From NCBI RefSeq assembly GCF_014191985.1, contig NZ_JACHXI010000003.1:1-64000 (forward strand): a stretch of DNA of 64,000 nucleotides, given 5' to 3'. Below, in pieces: positions 1 through 8,606 of this stretch. The notes under the pieces were generated by a model. The model did not search any database. It had not been told where the DNA came from and was given only the letters and a program-made list of their open reading frames with translations. The position numbers were made by a program, and so were the translations under genes. The stretch is from Azomonas macrocytogenes. GTDB taxonomy: Bacteria; Pseudomonadota; Gammaproteobacteria; Pseudomonadales; Pseudomonadaceae. How positions within the stretch are numbered: position 1 is the stretch's first letter; each line of letters begins with the position of its first letter.

Positions 1-224
1 GGCACCAGTGCGAACAGTCCGATGGCATAGCCGAACTGAGTTGCAGTGGGTACAAAGCCCGTTAGCTCCCCAGGTAGATCTTGCTCCAAAATACCCAGCA
101 TGGGTTGGTTGTAATAGATGTTCGCTACCGCAAGTCCCGCGGAAGCGGCCATCGCGAAGGTGAGCCCCGTGCTGATCTTCGACGAGACGCTTACTTCTTC
201 CTGAAGCACAGAAATGTTGCTCAT
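1..224 (-). CDS. MFS transporter, N-terminal part (cut by window edge)
   Basis: Reading leftward from an ATG at 224-222, the frame stays open to the window edge and gives about 74 residues. After a hydrophilic start there is a hydrophobic first helix containing the motif ANIYYNQPMLG, which is characteristic of one branch of major facilitator permeases (AraJ/YgaY-like drug or metabolite efflux). The second hydrophobic stretch begins just before the edge. The gene is divergent from a LysR regulator 145 bp away, the classic layout of an exporter controlled by its neighbour. The substrate cannot be told from this fragment. Family is fairly sure; the rest of the gene is outside the window. Confidence 0.8.
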   Translation of the reverse strand, partial: MSNISVLQEEVSVSSKISTGLTFAMAASAGLAVANIYYNQPMLGILEQDLPGELTGFVPTATQFGYAIGLFALV

Positions 225-369
225 AATTTGCCCCTGCGCGAACACCCATTCCACCAGCGTCAGACATTGATGCTGTGAGGGAGCCGTGATTGCGGAGCTA
301 ATATGGAGCCATAACGAATTTTGCTGTAGACGTACAAATTGATACGGCAATCTAACGGAAAACGGGATA
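225..369. promoter_or_regulatory. Divergent promoter region with a dyad, MFS/LysR
   Basis: This 145-bp gap separates the divergent transporter and LysR genes, so both promoters must lie here. A short dyad ATTG-N6-CAAT sits at 338-351, 19 bases before the LysR start. LysR proteins usually bind interrupted dyads of this general kind and repress their own gene. The exact T-N11-A consensus is not matched, so the operator call is weak. No convincing -35/-10 pair stands out. Confidence 0.3.
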
Positions 370-1269
370 ATGAAGCTTGAAGACATTGAGGTTTTCGTGG
401 AAGCCGTGCGCGTCGGCAGCTTGGCCGGCGCCGCGCGTAGGCTGTCCCTCAGTTCAATGGCAGCATCCCGAAGCCTCAACCACCTCGAAACGGAGCTCGG
501 CGTAAGGCTGGTCCATCGGACCACGCGAGCTCTCTCACCGACGAGTGACGGGGAGGTTTTCCTTCCTCATGCGCAAGCCTTGCTGGAAGGTAAGGCGAAT
601 GCTCTGGCAGACTTACGGCCAGACGGGAGCGGCCTTTCGGGTCATCTGCGTATCACCGCTTCCGCGGCCTTTGGCCGAAAAATCGTAGCGCCGATGCTGT
701 CCTCCTTCATGCTCCAGCACCCAGCACTACATGTCGACTTGCTGACGACTGACGAACAGGTCGACATTGTTGGGCTCGGGATCGATGTGGCGATCCGTAT
801 TGCCCCACTTCGGGATAATCGATTAATCGCGCGACGTCTCTCTGACAACCCTCGTGCGCTTTGCGCAACACCGGCCTATCTCGCCGCACATGGACATCCC
901 AAGACGCTTGGGGACCTCTCATCTCATAACTGTCTGCTCACGATGGGAACATCGCATTGGTCGTTCGTGCACGACGGAAAGAGTCTGAGGCAGAAAATCA
1001 CCGGCCGCTTCTCCGCAAGCTCAATCGAAGCCCTCTATCAGGCTTGTCTTGGCGGCCTCGGCATCGTCAACCTTTCGCGGTGGTACGTTGATCCAGCCCT
1101 CAACGAAGGACGCATCGAACAGATCCTCCTGGAGGACGCTGAACCCGAACCACTGGGAATCTGGGCGGTTTACCCTACCTCCCGCATGGTACCCCCCAAG
1201 GTTCGTGTGTTTGTGGAAGCCTTGGAAGGCTACCTCAACAAGCAACCATTATGGCGTGTCATTAACTGA
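370..1269 (+). CDS. LysR-family transcriptional regulator
   Basis: The product is 299 residues, the normal size for LysR regulators. Residues 1-60 form the winged helix-turn-helix (MKLEDIEVFVEAVRVGSLAGAA, then SMAASRSLNHLETELG and LVHRTTR), which is the well-conserved DNA-binding end. Residues about 90-295 are the periplasmic-binding-like effector domain, starting SGHLRITAS and containing the usual cleft-lining segments. It is divergent from an MFS exporter gene and probably controls it in response to an unknown ligand. The ATG at 370 gives a standard LysR N-terminus. An IS fragment begins 28 bases after the stop codon, so this pair marks the left border of the rearranged region. Family certain, effector unknown. 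Confidence 0.9.
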   Translation: MKLEDIEVFVEAVRVGSLAGAARRLSLSSMAASRSLNHLETELGVRLVHRTTRALSPTSDGEVFLPHAQALLEGKANALADLRPDGSGLSGHLRITASAAFGRKIVAPMLSSFMLQHPALHVDLLTTDEQVDIVGLGIDVAIRIAPLRDNRLIARRLSDNPRALCATPAYLAAHGHPKTLGDLSSHNCLLTMGTSHWSFVHDGKSLRQKITGRFSASSIEALYQACLGGLGIVNLSRWYVDPALNEGRIEQILLEDAEPEPLGIWAVYPTSRMVPPKVRVFVEALEGYLNKQPLWRVIN

Positions 1270-1296
1270 GGCAAACGGGTTCTACTCCGTTAGCAC

Positions 1297-1458
1297 GGAC
1301 ACTTTCGAATAAGCTCATGCTGACCTGAAGGAGGGTTCATGTCCAAGTGCAAGAAATACAGTCCCGAGTACAAACGGGAAGCCATTGAACGGGTTCGTCG
1401 CTCAGGTACCACTTGCCAGCTCACCTTGAACATTGTCCAGATCGAACTCGATGCCTGA
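1297..1458 (+). pseudogene. IS3-type insertion sequence remnant: left end plus start of orfA
   Basis: The stretch GGACACTTTCGAATAAGC at 1297 followed by an ATG at 1339 looks like the left end of an IS3-group element with the first codons of orfA. The 39-codon frame begins MSKCKKYSPEYKREAIERV, typical of the helix-turn-helix of IS3 OrfA proteins, but departs after about 28 residues and stops at 1458, whereas a full OrfA is about 100 residues. The rest of the element is missing. A second copy of the same end lies at 9835-9890 in the same orientation. The fragment is non-functional. The family is judged from the protein motif alone. Confidence 0.7.
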
Positions 1459-1514
1459 AGGCCGCAGTGCTATGTAGCGCACCAGGAAAACCACCGGCCC
1501 ACCGGGGGGGCTTT

Positions 1515-2678
1515 TCAGCGTTCATGACGAGCTCGTACGGTGACCGGATACGCCAGTGGACTAGCGCTGCCGAAGCGTGCCGTCAGTTTTTGCACCTCGT
1601 GCAGCAATGGCTCATGAGCCGTACGGCACCCCATAAAGTCGGCGAAACCGAACAGGCCGGCGGAGCAATGACGATCATCGTCCCAGCCAGGGTAATCGAG
1701 CACGGGATACAGGCAAATCCCTTCGATTGGCACGTTTTGGGCCATAGCCTGCATGACCTGCTCGCTCACGTACGCCAGCCAGGGCACGCGCAAAGAACCT
1801 TCTGCACCGGTTTCGGATAACAAAATCGGCCGTCGATAACGCTGATAAATCTCACTGAGCATGCCCGCGAACGGCCGGTAGTAGGGATCCCCTAGCAGAA
1901 TCCGTTCGCCGCCGTGGAACCACTGGTTATGGGGGTAATAATTGACCCCAATAATGTCCAGGAACTCGGGGCGTCCTCCTAGGCCGGGCCATTGCATTCC
2001 GGCCAGCAAGTCCCAGGCTTCGTACTGCGCAAGTCTATAGCGCTCGGCATTTTCGATTTGGTCGGCGCGCTTGTTGGGGGCGATGACATGAATGGCTGGA
2101 TCGGCCTGGACGAACCGGGCCCGATTATCCACGGCACGGATCTCCTCGATAGCAGCGATGCTGGCGCGCACCAACTGATGCTTGAGCTCCATAGTCCTGC
2201 CGGTAGTCGTCGGGTTGAAATAGGCAACGTCACCACCCGCCCAGGCCCAAAAAGAGATTTCGTTAATAGGGGAATAGAACGGCACCGCCGGGCTTTCCGC
2301 GCGAACCAGCCGCGCCACGGCACCAGCGTAACGCGCAAAGCGCTCAACGAAGGCCGGACGCCAAATATCGATGTCATCCGGCAGGCCGTAGTGGCATAGA
2401 TCCCAAATCACCTGCACCGACTGGGCATTGGCCGCCCGGAGCATGGGCAGGAAGCTGCTCCAGTCATAACGGCCCGGGCGCTGCTCAATCAGGTGCCAGC
2501 GTAACCCGTCGCGCACGCAACCCAGTCCGACACTGGCCATGTTTACGTAATCCTGCGCGACCCAACGGTCATGTCCTGTAGCGGCGATGAGGTCCAGGCG
2601 TCGTTGATCGTTGCGACGATGGGTCGAGCACTCGAAGCCGCCCATCATGAAGCTATCGAAGATGCTTGGAATATGCAT
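1515..2678 (-). CDS. GH1-like glycoside hydrolase (clan GH-A)
   Basis: The product is 387 residues. The TIM-barrel pattern of clan GH-A is visible: a likely acid/base glutamate in PINEISFW (about residue 139) and a likely nucleophile glutamate in LLSETGAEG (about residue 290), with DIIGVNYYPHNQW between them, as in beta-glucosidase-like enzymes. There is no signal peptide, so it should act in the cytoplasm. It starts 4 bases after glf ends and is the third gene of a glycosyltransferase-glf-hydrolase operon. The context suggests trimming or transfer of a galactose-containing glycan rather than nutrient use, but that is inference. It is shorter than typical GH1 enzymes (about 450 residues). Confidence 0.75.
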   Translation of the reverse strand: MHIPSIFDSFMMGGFECSTHRRNDQRRLDLIAATGHDRWVAQDYVNMASVGLGCVRDGLRWHLIEQRPGRYDWSSFLPMLRAANAQSVQVIWDLCHYGLPDDIDIWRPAFVERFARYAGAVARLVRAESPAVPFYSPINEISFWAWAGGDVAYFNPTTTGRTMELKHQLVRASIAAIEEIRAVDNRARFVQADPAIHVIAPNKRADQIENAERYRLAQYEAWDLLAGMQWPGLGGRPEFLDIIGVNYYPHNQWFHGGERILLGDPYYRPFAGMLSEIYQRYRRPILLSETGAEGSLRVPWLAYVSEQVMQAMAQNVPIEGICLYPVLDYPGWDDDRHCSAGLFGFADFMGCRTAHEPLLHEVQKLTARFGSASPLAYPVTVRARHER

Positions 2679-2682
2679 TCAC

Positions 2683-3882
2683 TCAGGCCCCGTCCGGTAC
2701 AGCCGTATTGGATTGCTCTTCGCCCTGTGTTTGCTCAGCCTGCTCCAGGTGTTTATACAAGGCTAGCGCCTGCCCCACTACCTGATCCATGTTGTAGTAC
2801 TTGTAAGTCCCCAACCGCCCCAGGAAGGTCACCTCTGGGATTTCATCGGCCAACGCCTTGTAACGGTGATACAGCTCAGCATTCTCCGCTCGGGGAATGG
2901 GGTAATAGGGATCGCCATCGGCACAGGGGTATTCGTAGGTCAGGCTGGTGCGCGGGTGTCGCTGGCCGGTCAGGTGCTTGTATTCGGTGATGCGTGTATA
3001 GGGCACTGCCTCGTTGGGGTAATTAACCACTGCGACTTCTTGGAATTGCTCTTTATCGACGGTGGTATGCTCGAAGCGCAGTGAACGGTAAGGTAAGCGG
3101 CCAAGGCGATGGCCGAAATATTCGTCGATCGGCCCGCAATAGACCAGGTGGGCATAGCGCAACTGCGGGTCCAGCTTGGCGAAATCAGTCTGCAACAAAA
3201 TGTCGATGCCGGGTTGATCCAGCATCTTCTCGAACATTGCTGTGTATCCGTGCAAAGGCATCATCTGAAAGGTATCGGTGAAATAGCGATCGTCGCTGTT
3301 GGTACGGGTCGGCACTCTGGATGTCACCGACTTGTCCAGCTGCGAGGGGTCCAGCCCCCATTGTTTGCGGGTGTAGCCGCGGAAAAAAGTTTCATACAGC
3401 TCGCGGCCAATCTGATTGACCACCACGTCTTCGGAAGTACGGATGGATTCCACCGGTTCGGCTTTGCTCTTCAGGAAAGCCTCGGCCTGGGTCGGATCCA
3501 TGTCCCGCCCGTACAACTTGTTGAGGGTAGTAAGGTTGATCGGGATCGGCAATTGCTGCTCGCCCACTTGGGCCAACACCCGATGCTCGTAGGGACGCCA
3601 CTCAGTGAACCGCGATAAATAGTCGACGATGCGCTGGGCATTGGTGTGAAAGATGTGCGGACCGTAGCGGTGCACGAGCACGCCCGCCTCGTCCAGGTGA
3701 TCGAAAGCATTACCGCCCACATGTTCGCGGCGGTCGATCAGCAGCACGCGCTTGCCCAGGCCGGTGGCCAGCCGCTCGGCCAGCACGCTGCCAGCGAAGC
3801 CAGCGCCAACAATCAGATAATCGTAGCCCTCAGCCCTGTCCTGGGAGCGTTCAATAGCCGTATTCAGTGTTACCTGAGGCAT
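2683..3882 (-). CDS. glf: UDP-galactopyranose mutase
   Basis: This FAD enzyme converts UDP-galactopyranose to UDP-galactofuranose, the donor for Galf residues in surface glycans. The product is 399 residues. The dinucleotide-binding motif DYLIVGAGFAGSV is at about residues 21-33, followed by GGNAFDHLDEAGVLVHRYGPHIFHTN, the highly conserved substrate-side signature of Glf proteins; the C-terminal region has RLGTYKYYNMDQVV. The N-terminus has about 20 extra residues before the FAD motif. Its start overlaps the upstream glycosyltransferase by 13 bases, so the two are probably translationally coupled. GalE, which makes the UDP-Gal substrate, is divergent just beyond the operon. High confidence. 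Confidence 0.95.
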   Translation of the reverse strand: MPQVTLNTAIERSQDRAEGYDYLIVGAGFAGSVLAERLATGLGKRVLLIDRREHVGGNAFDHLDEAGVLVHRYGPHIFHTNAQRIVDYLSRFTEWRPYEHRVLAQVGEQQLPIPINLTTLNKLYGRDMDPTQAEAFLKSKAEPVESIRTSEDVVVNQIGRELYETFFRGYTRKQWGLDPSQLDKSVTSRVPTRTNSDDRYFTDTFQMMPLHGYTAMFEKMLDQPGIDILLQTDFAKLDPQLRYAHLVYCGPIDEYFGHRLGRLPYRSLRFEHTTVDKEQFQEVAVVNYPNEAVPYTRITEYKHLTGQRHPRTSLTYEYPCADGDPYYPIPRAENAELYHRYKALADEIPEVTFLGRLGTYKYYNMDQVVGQALALYKHLEQAEQTQGEEQSNTAVPDGA

Positions 3883-5051
3883 TCGATCAGATCCTTCATG
3901 GTCTTCCAGGTACCGTCCCAGGACATGCCTTGCAAAACAGTATCAGCGCGTTGGTGCAACACATCGAGGTCTTGGCGGTCGGCAAGCGCGGCCCGGATGG
4001 CTTCGGCAAATTCGAGGGTATCCTTGGCAATACGCACTACTCCCGTCTGTCCATACATGCGCACCACATCGGCAATGGGTGTAGAGACTACTGGGCAGCC
4101 ACCAGCCAGGTATTCAGGGGTCTTGGTGGGACTGATAAAGCGAGTCGACTCGTTCATGGCAAAGGGTATTAGCGCGACGTCCCAGCCGGCCAGGTACTGT
4201 GGTAGTTGAGCGTAGCTCTTGCCACCCAGATAATGAATATTATCCAACTGTGGCAGAGTGGCCGGGTCGATCTTGACCACCGGGCCGATCAGCACGATAT
4301 GCCACTGTGGATTGGCTTGGGCCAGTTCGGATAAAAGCTGGACGTCCAAACGTTCATCGATCACGCCGAAAAAGCCCAACCGCGGATGAGAGATGTCGCG
4401 CTGATCCTTTGGCTCGGCATCGGTCCGACGAGCAGCGGCAAAGTGGTCGATGTCAACACTGCTGGGTATGGCGTAGGCATTGCGGTGCTGCTTGCTTTTC
4501 GCCTCCCAGAGGCTGTAGCCGCCGGTAAAGACTACGTCGGCGCGCTTGAGTAGCTTTTTTTCCTTTTCCAGCAGATCGGACGGCGCGTCTTTAAAGGCTG
4601 ACAGTTCATCCATACAGTCGAAGACCGTCACGGTGGCGCGCAAGTGCTCGGTGAAGTCTAAGCTCATGGGAGTGAAATACCAGGTCATCAGCTCCGCTGG
4701 TGGATGAGCCGCCAGGTAACCATCAAGCAAGACGCGCTGCTGCTGGCTGACCGCTTCGGGGGACAAGCCGGGGCTGACGTAGGGTACAAGCACAGTCACG
4801 CCGCTGGGCTGAGCGGTTTCCTCGAGCCAGGGCGCTCCCCTGTCCGACACCAGCGGCTCCTCGAAAAACAGCACTATATAGTCCCGGGCAAAGCGCGACA
4901 TGATGTGCTGAGGCCGTTGGTAAACAAATCCCCATCGTAGATGAGATAGGCATAAGAGAGTGGGACGTTGGGCAAGCGATTCTGTGTAGTGGTGGATTTC
5001 GAAGGTGCCAATGGCAGCCTTATCGTTTTGCTGCTTCTCAACACGGGTCAT
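3870..5051 (-). CDS. Glycosyltransferase (GT-B fold, GT4-like)
   Basis: The product is 393 residues. The N-terminal half has LLCLSHLRWGFVYQRPQHIMSRF, a signature of a glycosyltransferase subgroup often found beside glf. The C-terminal half has LGFFGVIDERLDVQLLSELA and the donor-site pattern TKTPEYLAGGCPVVST, with the usual GT-B loop arrangement. It probably uses a nucleotide sugar, plausibly UDP-Galf given the overlapping glf gene. A good ribosome-binding site (AAGGA, 7 bases before the ATG at 5051) supports this start as the first gene of the operon. Substrate is inferred only from context. Confidence 0.85.
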   Translation of the reverse strand: MTRVEKQQNDKAAIGTFEIHHYTESLAQRPTLLCLSHLRWGFVYQRPQHIMSRFARDYIVLFFEEPLVSDRGAPWLEETAQPSGVTVLVPYVSPGLSPEAVSQQQRVLLDGYLAAHPPAELMTWYFTPMSLDFTEHLRATVTVFDCMDELSAFKDAPSDLLEKEKKLLKRADVVFTGGYSLWEAKSKQHRNAYAIPSSVDIDHFAAARRTDAEPKDQRDISHPRLGFFGVIDERLDVQLLSELAQANPQWHIVLIGPVVKIDPATLPQLDNIHYLGGKSYAQLPQYLAGWDVALIPFAMNESTRFISPTKTPEYLAGGCPVVSTPIADVVRMYGQTGVVRIAKDTLEFAEAIRAALADRQDLDVLHQRADTVLQGMSWDGTWKTMKDLIECLR

Positions 5052-5405
5052 ACACGGTCCTTATTATAAAAATTTCCACGCGGCTACCCTTCGGGTTACA
5101 TCATCCCATTCTGTCTAAACTTGAAGTCCTCCCACTCAGTCAAGTTCTATAACCTCGTTGAATGTATGAGCCAAGCACAACGTCGCTCGTTCCAGTTAGT
5201 TGCCTTTAAAGGCGACGGAATGCGCATATCGCAGATGAACCTGCCGGAACTTGGCCAGCGCCGGCGCTTTCCTTACTTCATGAGCCGTTATTTTTGCGAC
5301 CCGACGCTACGCCTGGAAGAGCCTCGGATTACGGCTTCAGCTCGACCGAAGCCTTACGATCCGTAGGACTTCTGACACAGGCATTCTCTTTTCAGGACAA
5401 CGGAC
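5052..5405. promoter_or_regulatory. Divergent intergenic region, galactofuranose operon / galE
   Basis: This 354-bp gap lies between divergent genes and should hold the promoters for both the leftward glycosyltransferase-glf-hydrolase operon and rightward galE. I see no convincing gene in it: the one long open frame lacks a proper ATG with a ribosome-binding site and resembles no family. No strong operator or hairpin was found. Confidence 0.4.
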
Positions 5406-6512
5406 ATGATTCTAGTCACGGGGGGGGCAGGTTACATTGGCACTCATGCGGTCTTGGCGCTCATGCAAAGTGGGCATGACGTGCTGGTGCTGGACAATTT
5501 GTGCAACAGCACACGGTCGGCACTGGATCGGGTGGCCAGCCTGGCAGGGCGGCGACCGCGTTTCGTTTTGGGCGATATACGCAACCGTGCCTTGCTGGAT
5601 AGCGTCTTCGCGCAATTTCCCATCGAAGCCGTAATGCACTTTGCCGGTCTCAAGGCGGTCGGTGAAAGTGTTCGGGAGCCGTTGCGATACTACGACACCA
5701 ACGTCGGCGGCAGCGTCAACTTATGTCAGGCGATGGCTCAGGCCGGCGTCTTCCGCTTAGTCTTCAGTTCCTCCGCCACAGTCTACGGGCAGTCGAAGAA
5801 GATGCCCATCAACGAACACTGTGCCTTGGGCCAGCCCACCAATCCGTACGGACAGTCGAAACTAATGGCCGAACACGTCATGCATAGCGTGGCCGAGTCG
5901 GACCCGCGCTGGGCCATCGGTCTGCTGCGGTATTTCAACCCGATCGGGGCCCATGCTTCGGGCCTGCTGGGAGAGGCGCCGAAGAGCGTTCCTAACAATC
6001 TGTTGCCGTATCTGCTGCAGGTCGCCACCGGCCAGCGCCCGTCCCTGCCGGTCTACGGCACCGACTATCCGACCCCGGACGGCACGGCAGTTCGGGATTA
6101 TATCCATGTAGTGGATCTGGCGGGGGCGCATCTCAAGGCACTGGACTACCTAATGAATCACACCGGCATCTCGGTGTGGAACGTAGGCACAGGGCTGGGC
6201 TATTCGGTGCTTGAGTTGGTGCATGCCTTCGAACATGTAAGCAAGGTCAAAATTTCCCTGAGCTTCGAACCCCGCCGTCCAGGCGATATCGCTCAATGCT
6301 GGTCTGACCCGACACGGGCGCGCCAGCAGTTGGATTGGGTGGCTACCCGCGACCTGAACTGCATGCTTGAAGATGCCTGGCGTTGGCAATGCAGAAATCC
6401 TGAAGGCTATGTGTTGGATACCCTGGAGCTAAAGATCAAGCTTGCGGACAAAGGCCACTTCTACAAAAGCAGCGCCTTCAAAAGGGCAGTTGGTTCTGCT
6501 CTGTTCCGATGA
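5406..6512 (+). CDS. galE: UDP-glucose 4-epimerase
   Basis: This short-chain dehydrogenase-like enzyme interconverts UDP-glucose and UDP-galactose. The NAD-binding motif GGAGYIG is at residues 6-12, the catalytic YxxxK is YGQSK at about residues 148-152, and the GalE-type sequence NVGGSVNLCQAM follows the cofactor region. The product is 368 residues, about 30 longer than standard GalE; the extra tail (from about VLDTLELKIKLADKGHF) has a feature-poor sequence. Together with divergent glf it forms a UDP-Glc to UDP-Gal to UDP-Galf route. The ATG at 5406 is preceded by a weak AGGA site. Function confident, role in Galf supply inferred. Confidence 0.92.
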   Translation: MILVTGGAGYIGTHAVLALMQSGHDVLVLDNLCNSTRSALDRVASLAGRRPRFVLGDIRNRALLDSVFAQFPIEAVMHFAGLKAVGESVREPLRYYDTNVGGSVNLCQAMAQAGVFRLVFSSSATVYGQSKKMPINEHCALGQPTNPYGQSKLMAEHVMHSVAESDPRWAIGLLRYFNPIGAHASGLLGEAPKSVPNNLLPYLLQVATGQRPSLPVYGTDYPTPDGTAVRDYIHVVDLAGAHLKALDYLMNHTGISVWNVGTGLGYSVLELVHAFEHVSKVKISLSFEPRRPGDIAQCWSDPTRARQQLDWVATRDLNCMLEDAWRWQCRNPEGYVLDTLELKIKLADKGHFYKSSAFKRAVGSALFR

Positions 6513-6761
6513 CAGGCAATCACCTCTTACGTGAGGATCCATGGCTCAAGTTTTTATAAACGAACCACAACCACGTACGTCATCCGAGCAGAAATACAGT
6601 GATCGAAAGTTTCCATCAACGGCGCTGAGTGGGCGCTATAACCTCAAATTTTAAGATGTTACGCAAATAGCGCAGCCTTAGTTGCTTTCCATTTATCTGC
6701 TTTACTTGAACTATTTAAATAAAAAATTTCTCTATTTTTATATTCCATACGGAGAAAAGAA

Positions 6762-7271
6762 ATGACTAATAAAAAAGATAATTTGCTGGATTGGCTGCGA
6801 GATGCACATGCCATGGAACAACAGGCAGAAAAAATGCTGCAAGGTCAGGCATCTCGTCTTGAACATTATCCTGATCTAAAATTGCGCATTGAACAACATA
6901 TCCAAGAAACTAAAGGCCAGATACAGCTACTGGAAAATTGCCTCGATAGGCTCGGTAGCAAGCCCTCTATATTCAAAGACATGGCAGGTAAACTCACTGC
7001 ATTTGGCCAAGCAGTAAGCGGTATGACGGTAAGCGATGAAGTAGTTAAAGGTGCAATGAGCGGCTATGTGTTCGAAAACATGGAAATAGCTGCATACACC
7101 GTTCTGATTGCCGCTGCAAAAACGATAGGTGATCAAGAAACGCAACGGACTTGCGAACAAATCCTACCGCAAGAAGAAGCCATGGCTGACTGGATTAAAG
7201 CTCATCTACCAGAACTGACAGAGGCCTTTCTCAATCGCTCTGCTTCTTCTGATCTCGAAGCTAAACGATGA
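6762..7271 (+). CDS. DUF892 (YciE/YciF-type) ferritin-like stress protein
   Basis: The product is 169 residues and matches the DUF892 pattern: WLRDAHAMEQQAEKML near the start, HIQETKGQIQLLENCL and a second helical half ending LPQEEAMADWIKAHLPEL. These glutamate/histidine-rich helices form a four-helix ferritin-like bundle that can bind two metals. In enterobacteria the homologues yciF/yciE sit with katN in a stationary-phase stress operon, and the next gene here is also a manganese catalase. A strong ribosome-binding site (GGAG, 8 bases ahead) supports the ATG at 6762. The biochemical role of the family is not settled; oxidative or osmotic stress is the usual inference. Confidence 0.88.
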   Translation: MTNKKDNLLDWLRDAHAMEQQAEKMLQGQASRLEHYPDLKLRIEQHIQETKGQIQLLENCLDRLGSKPSIFKDMAGKLTAFGQAVSGMTVSDEVVKGAMSGYVFENMEIAAYTVLIAAAKTIGDQETQRTCEQILPQEEAMADWIKAHLPELTEAFLNRSASSDLEAKR

Positions 7272-7311
7272 ACATACCTTTAAAATATTAACCGGGGCAG
7301 AAGGAGACAAC

Positions 7312-7473
7312 CCATTACAATCTTCATGGTAATGGATTGCTAAAGTGGCGCGATGTTTGTTGAAGGGTGAAAGGGTCGCGCCGCCTTGATTTAAAGGTTT
7401 TTAATCAATAAGGAAGTTCATGCCTGATTGACTATCAGCTATCACTGATAAGTATTTATCTGGAGACAGATAA
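7312..7473. repeat. Group of short hairpins before the manganese catalase gene
   Basis: Several perfect inverted repeats follow one another in the 286-bp gap: CCATTAC/GTAATGG (7312-7318 with 7329-7335), GGCGCGA/TCGCGCC (7347-7353 with 7376-7382), TATCAG/CTGATA just before 7450, and TTATCTG-GAGA-CAGATAA (7456-7473). None is followed by a clear T-run. They could be processing or stability elements or protein-binding sites in the transcript between the two genes. A similar group lies on the other side of the catalase gene. Confidence 0.5.
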
Positions 7474-7557
7474 TGAGGCATATGCAACCCAGCTATTTGA
7501 AGGAAAATGCTTAATTAAAAGGACACTCTGAGTAATATCAGATAGGAGACAATAATA

Positions 7558-8442
7558 ATGTTTGTCCACAATAAGCAGCTTCAATATACCGTCCGTGTGG
7601 CTACTCCTAATCCAGGGTTGGCCAATCTCATGCTGGAACAGTTCGGCGGAGCACAAGGCGAACTAGCCGCAGCCATGCGTTACTTCACTCAAGGTCTGGC
7701 CGAAGACGACGCCGGCCGCAAAGACCTGCTGATGGATATCGCGACCGAAGAGCTCAGCCACCTAGAAATCATCGGTTCGATCATCGGTATGCTGAACAAA
7801 GGTGCCAAAGGCCAAATGGCAGAAGGCGTGGAAGAAGAGGCGGATTTATATCGATCGCTGACCGACAATGGTAACGATTCGCATATTACGTCTCTCTTAT
7901 ACGGCGGTGGTACTCCATTGATCAATTCAGGTGGAGTGCCCTGGACATCGGCTTATATCGATACTATCGGCGAACCGACTGCCGATCTGCGCTCCAATAT
8001 CGCGGCCGAGGCTCGCGCTAAAATTGTCTATGAGCGTTTGATCAATGTGACCGATGATCCTGGAATCAAGGACGCGCTAATCTTTCTGATGACCCGTGAG
8101 ATTGCGCACCAGAAATCTTTCGAGAAAGCCTTACACTCCATACAGCCGAATTTCCCGCAAGGTAAGCTGCCCGGTAAGGCTGAATACGCCAATATCTATT
8201 ACGACCTGTCGCAAGGTGAAGAAAATATACGCGGTCCATGGAATGAGGGCGCGGAATGGCAATTCGTCGACCATCCCCAACCCGCCGTAGATGGCGGTGA
8301 CGGTCGCGCAACGGTTCAACTGGCTGACCGGGATTTTCAAGTCGTACAGCAAATGGCTAGCCGCACCCTGTCGAATCCTTTGAGCAATCCTGTTACGGGT
8401 GCTGATCTTGGTTCAGATATAGCGAATCAACAACATCATTAA
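7558..8442 (+). CDS. katN: Manganese catalase
   Basis: This enzyme decomposes hydrogen peroxide with a dinuclear manganese centre rather than haem. The product is 294 residues, normal for the KatN type. The expected ligands are all visible: E in GGAQGELAAAM (about residue 35), E and H in ATEELSHLEIIG (about 66 and 69), E in IAAEARAKIVYE (about 148) and H in REIAHQKSF (about 182). A strong ribosome-binding site AGGAGA precedes the ATG at 7558. It sits between a DUF892 gene and an alcohol dehydrogenase gene in the same direction, resembling the yciGFE-katN stress group. Probably RpoS-type control, but no promoter was identified. High confidence in function. Confidence 0.94.
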   Translation: MFVHNKQLQYTVRVATPNPGLANLMLEQFGGAQGELAAAMRYFTQGLAEDDAGRKDLLMDIATEELSHLEIIGSIIGMLNKGAKGQMAEGVEEEADLYRSLTDNGNDSHITSLLYGGGTPLINSGGVPWTSAYIDTIGEPTADLRSNIAAEARAKIVYERLINVTDDPGIKDALIFLMTREIAHQKSFEKALHSIQPNFPQGKLPGKAEYANIYYDLSQGEENIRGPWNEGAEWQFVDHPQPAVDGGDGRATVQLADRDFQVVQQMASRTLSNPLSNPVTGADLGSDIANQQHH

Positions 8443-8448
8443 TGATGA

Positions 8449-8559
8449 CGGTAATTTAATTCAATTACCGATGCAGGATGCAGATAGTCGATTTATCTGC
8501 CTCGTGAAGTAAATACGAGGCAGTAAATTAAAAACTATAGCTACTCAATCGAGTAGCTA
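8449..8559. repeat. Four perfect hairpins between katN and adh
   Basis: Four perfect inverted repeats are packed into 111 bases: CGGTAATT/AATTACCG (8449-8456 with 8463-8470), GCAGATA/TATCTGC (8480-8486 with 8494-8500), GCCTCGT/ACGAGGC (8499-8505 with 8515-8521) and TAGCTACTC/GAGTAGCTA (8538-8546 with 8551-8559). The second and third share two bases. The last could act as a terminator, though only CTTATATT follows it. The density is much greater than in the rest of the window. Confidence 0.6.
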
Positions 8560-8606
8560 CTTATATTGGCTATTGATTTAAAGTTTTTATCATGCAGAGG
8601 ACTTCT

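Noticed and set aside
5121-5366. 81-codon frame in the galE upstream region
   Set aside because: No ATG with a ribosome-binding site, no family resemblance; more likely non-coding leader or promoter DNA.
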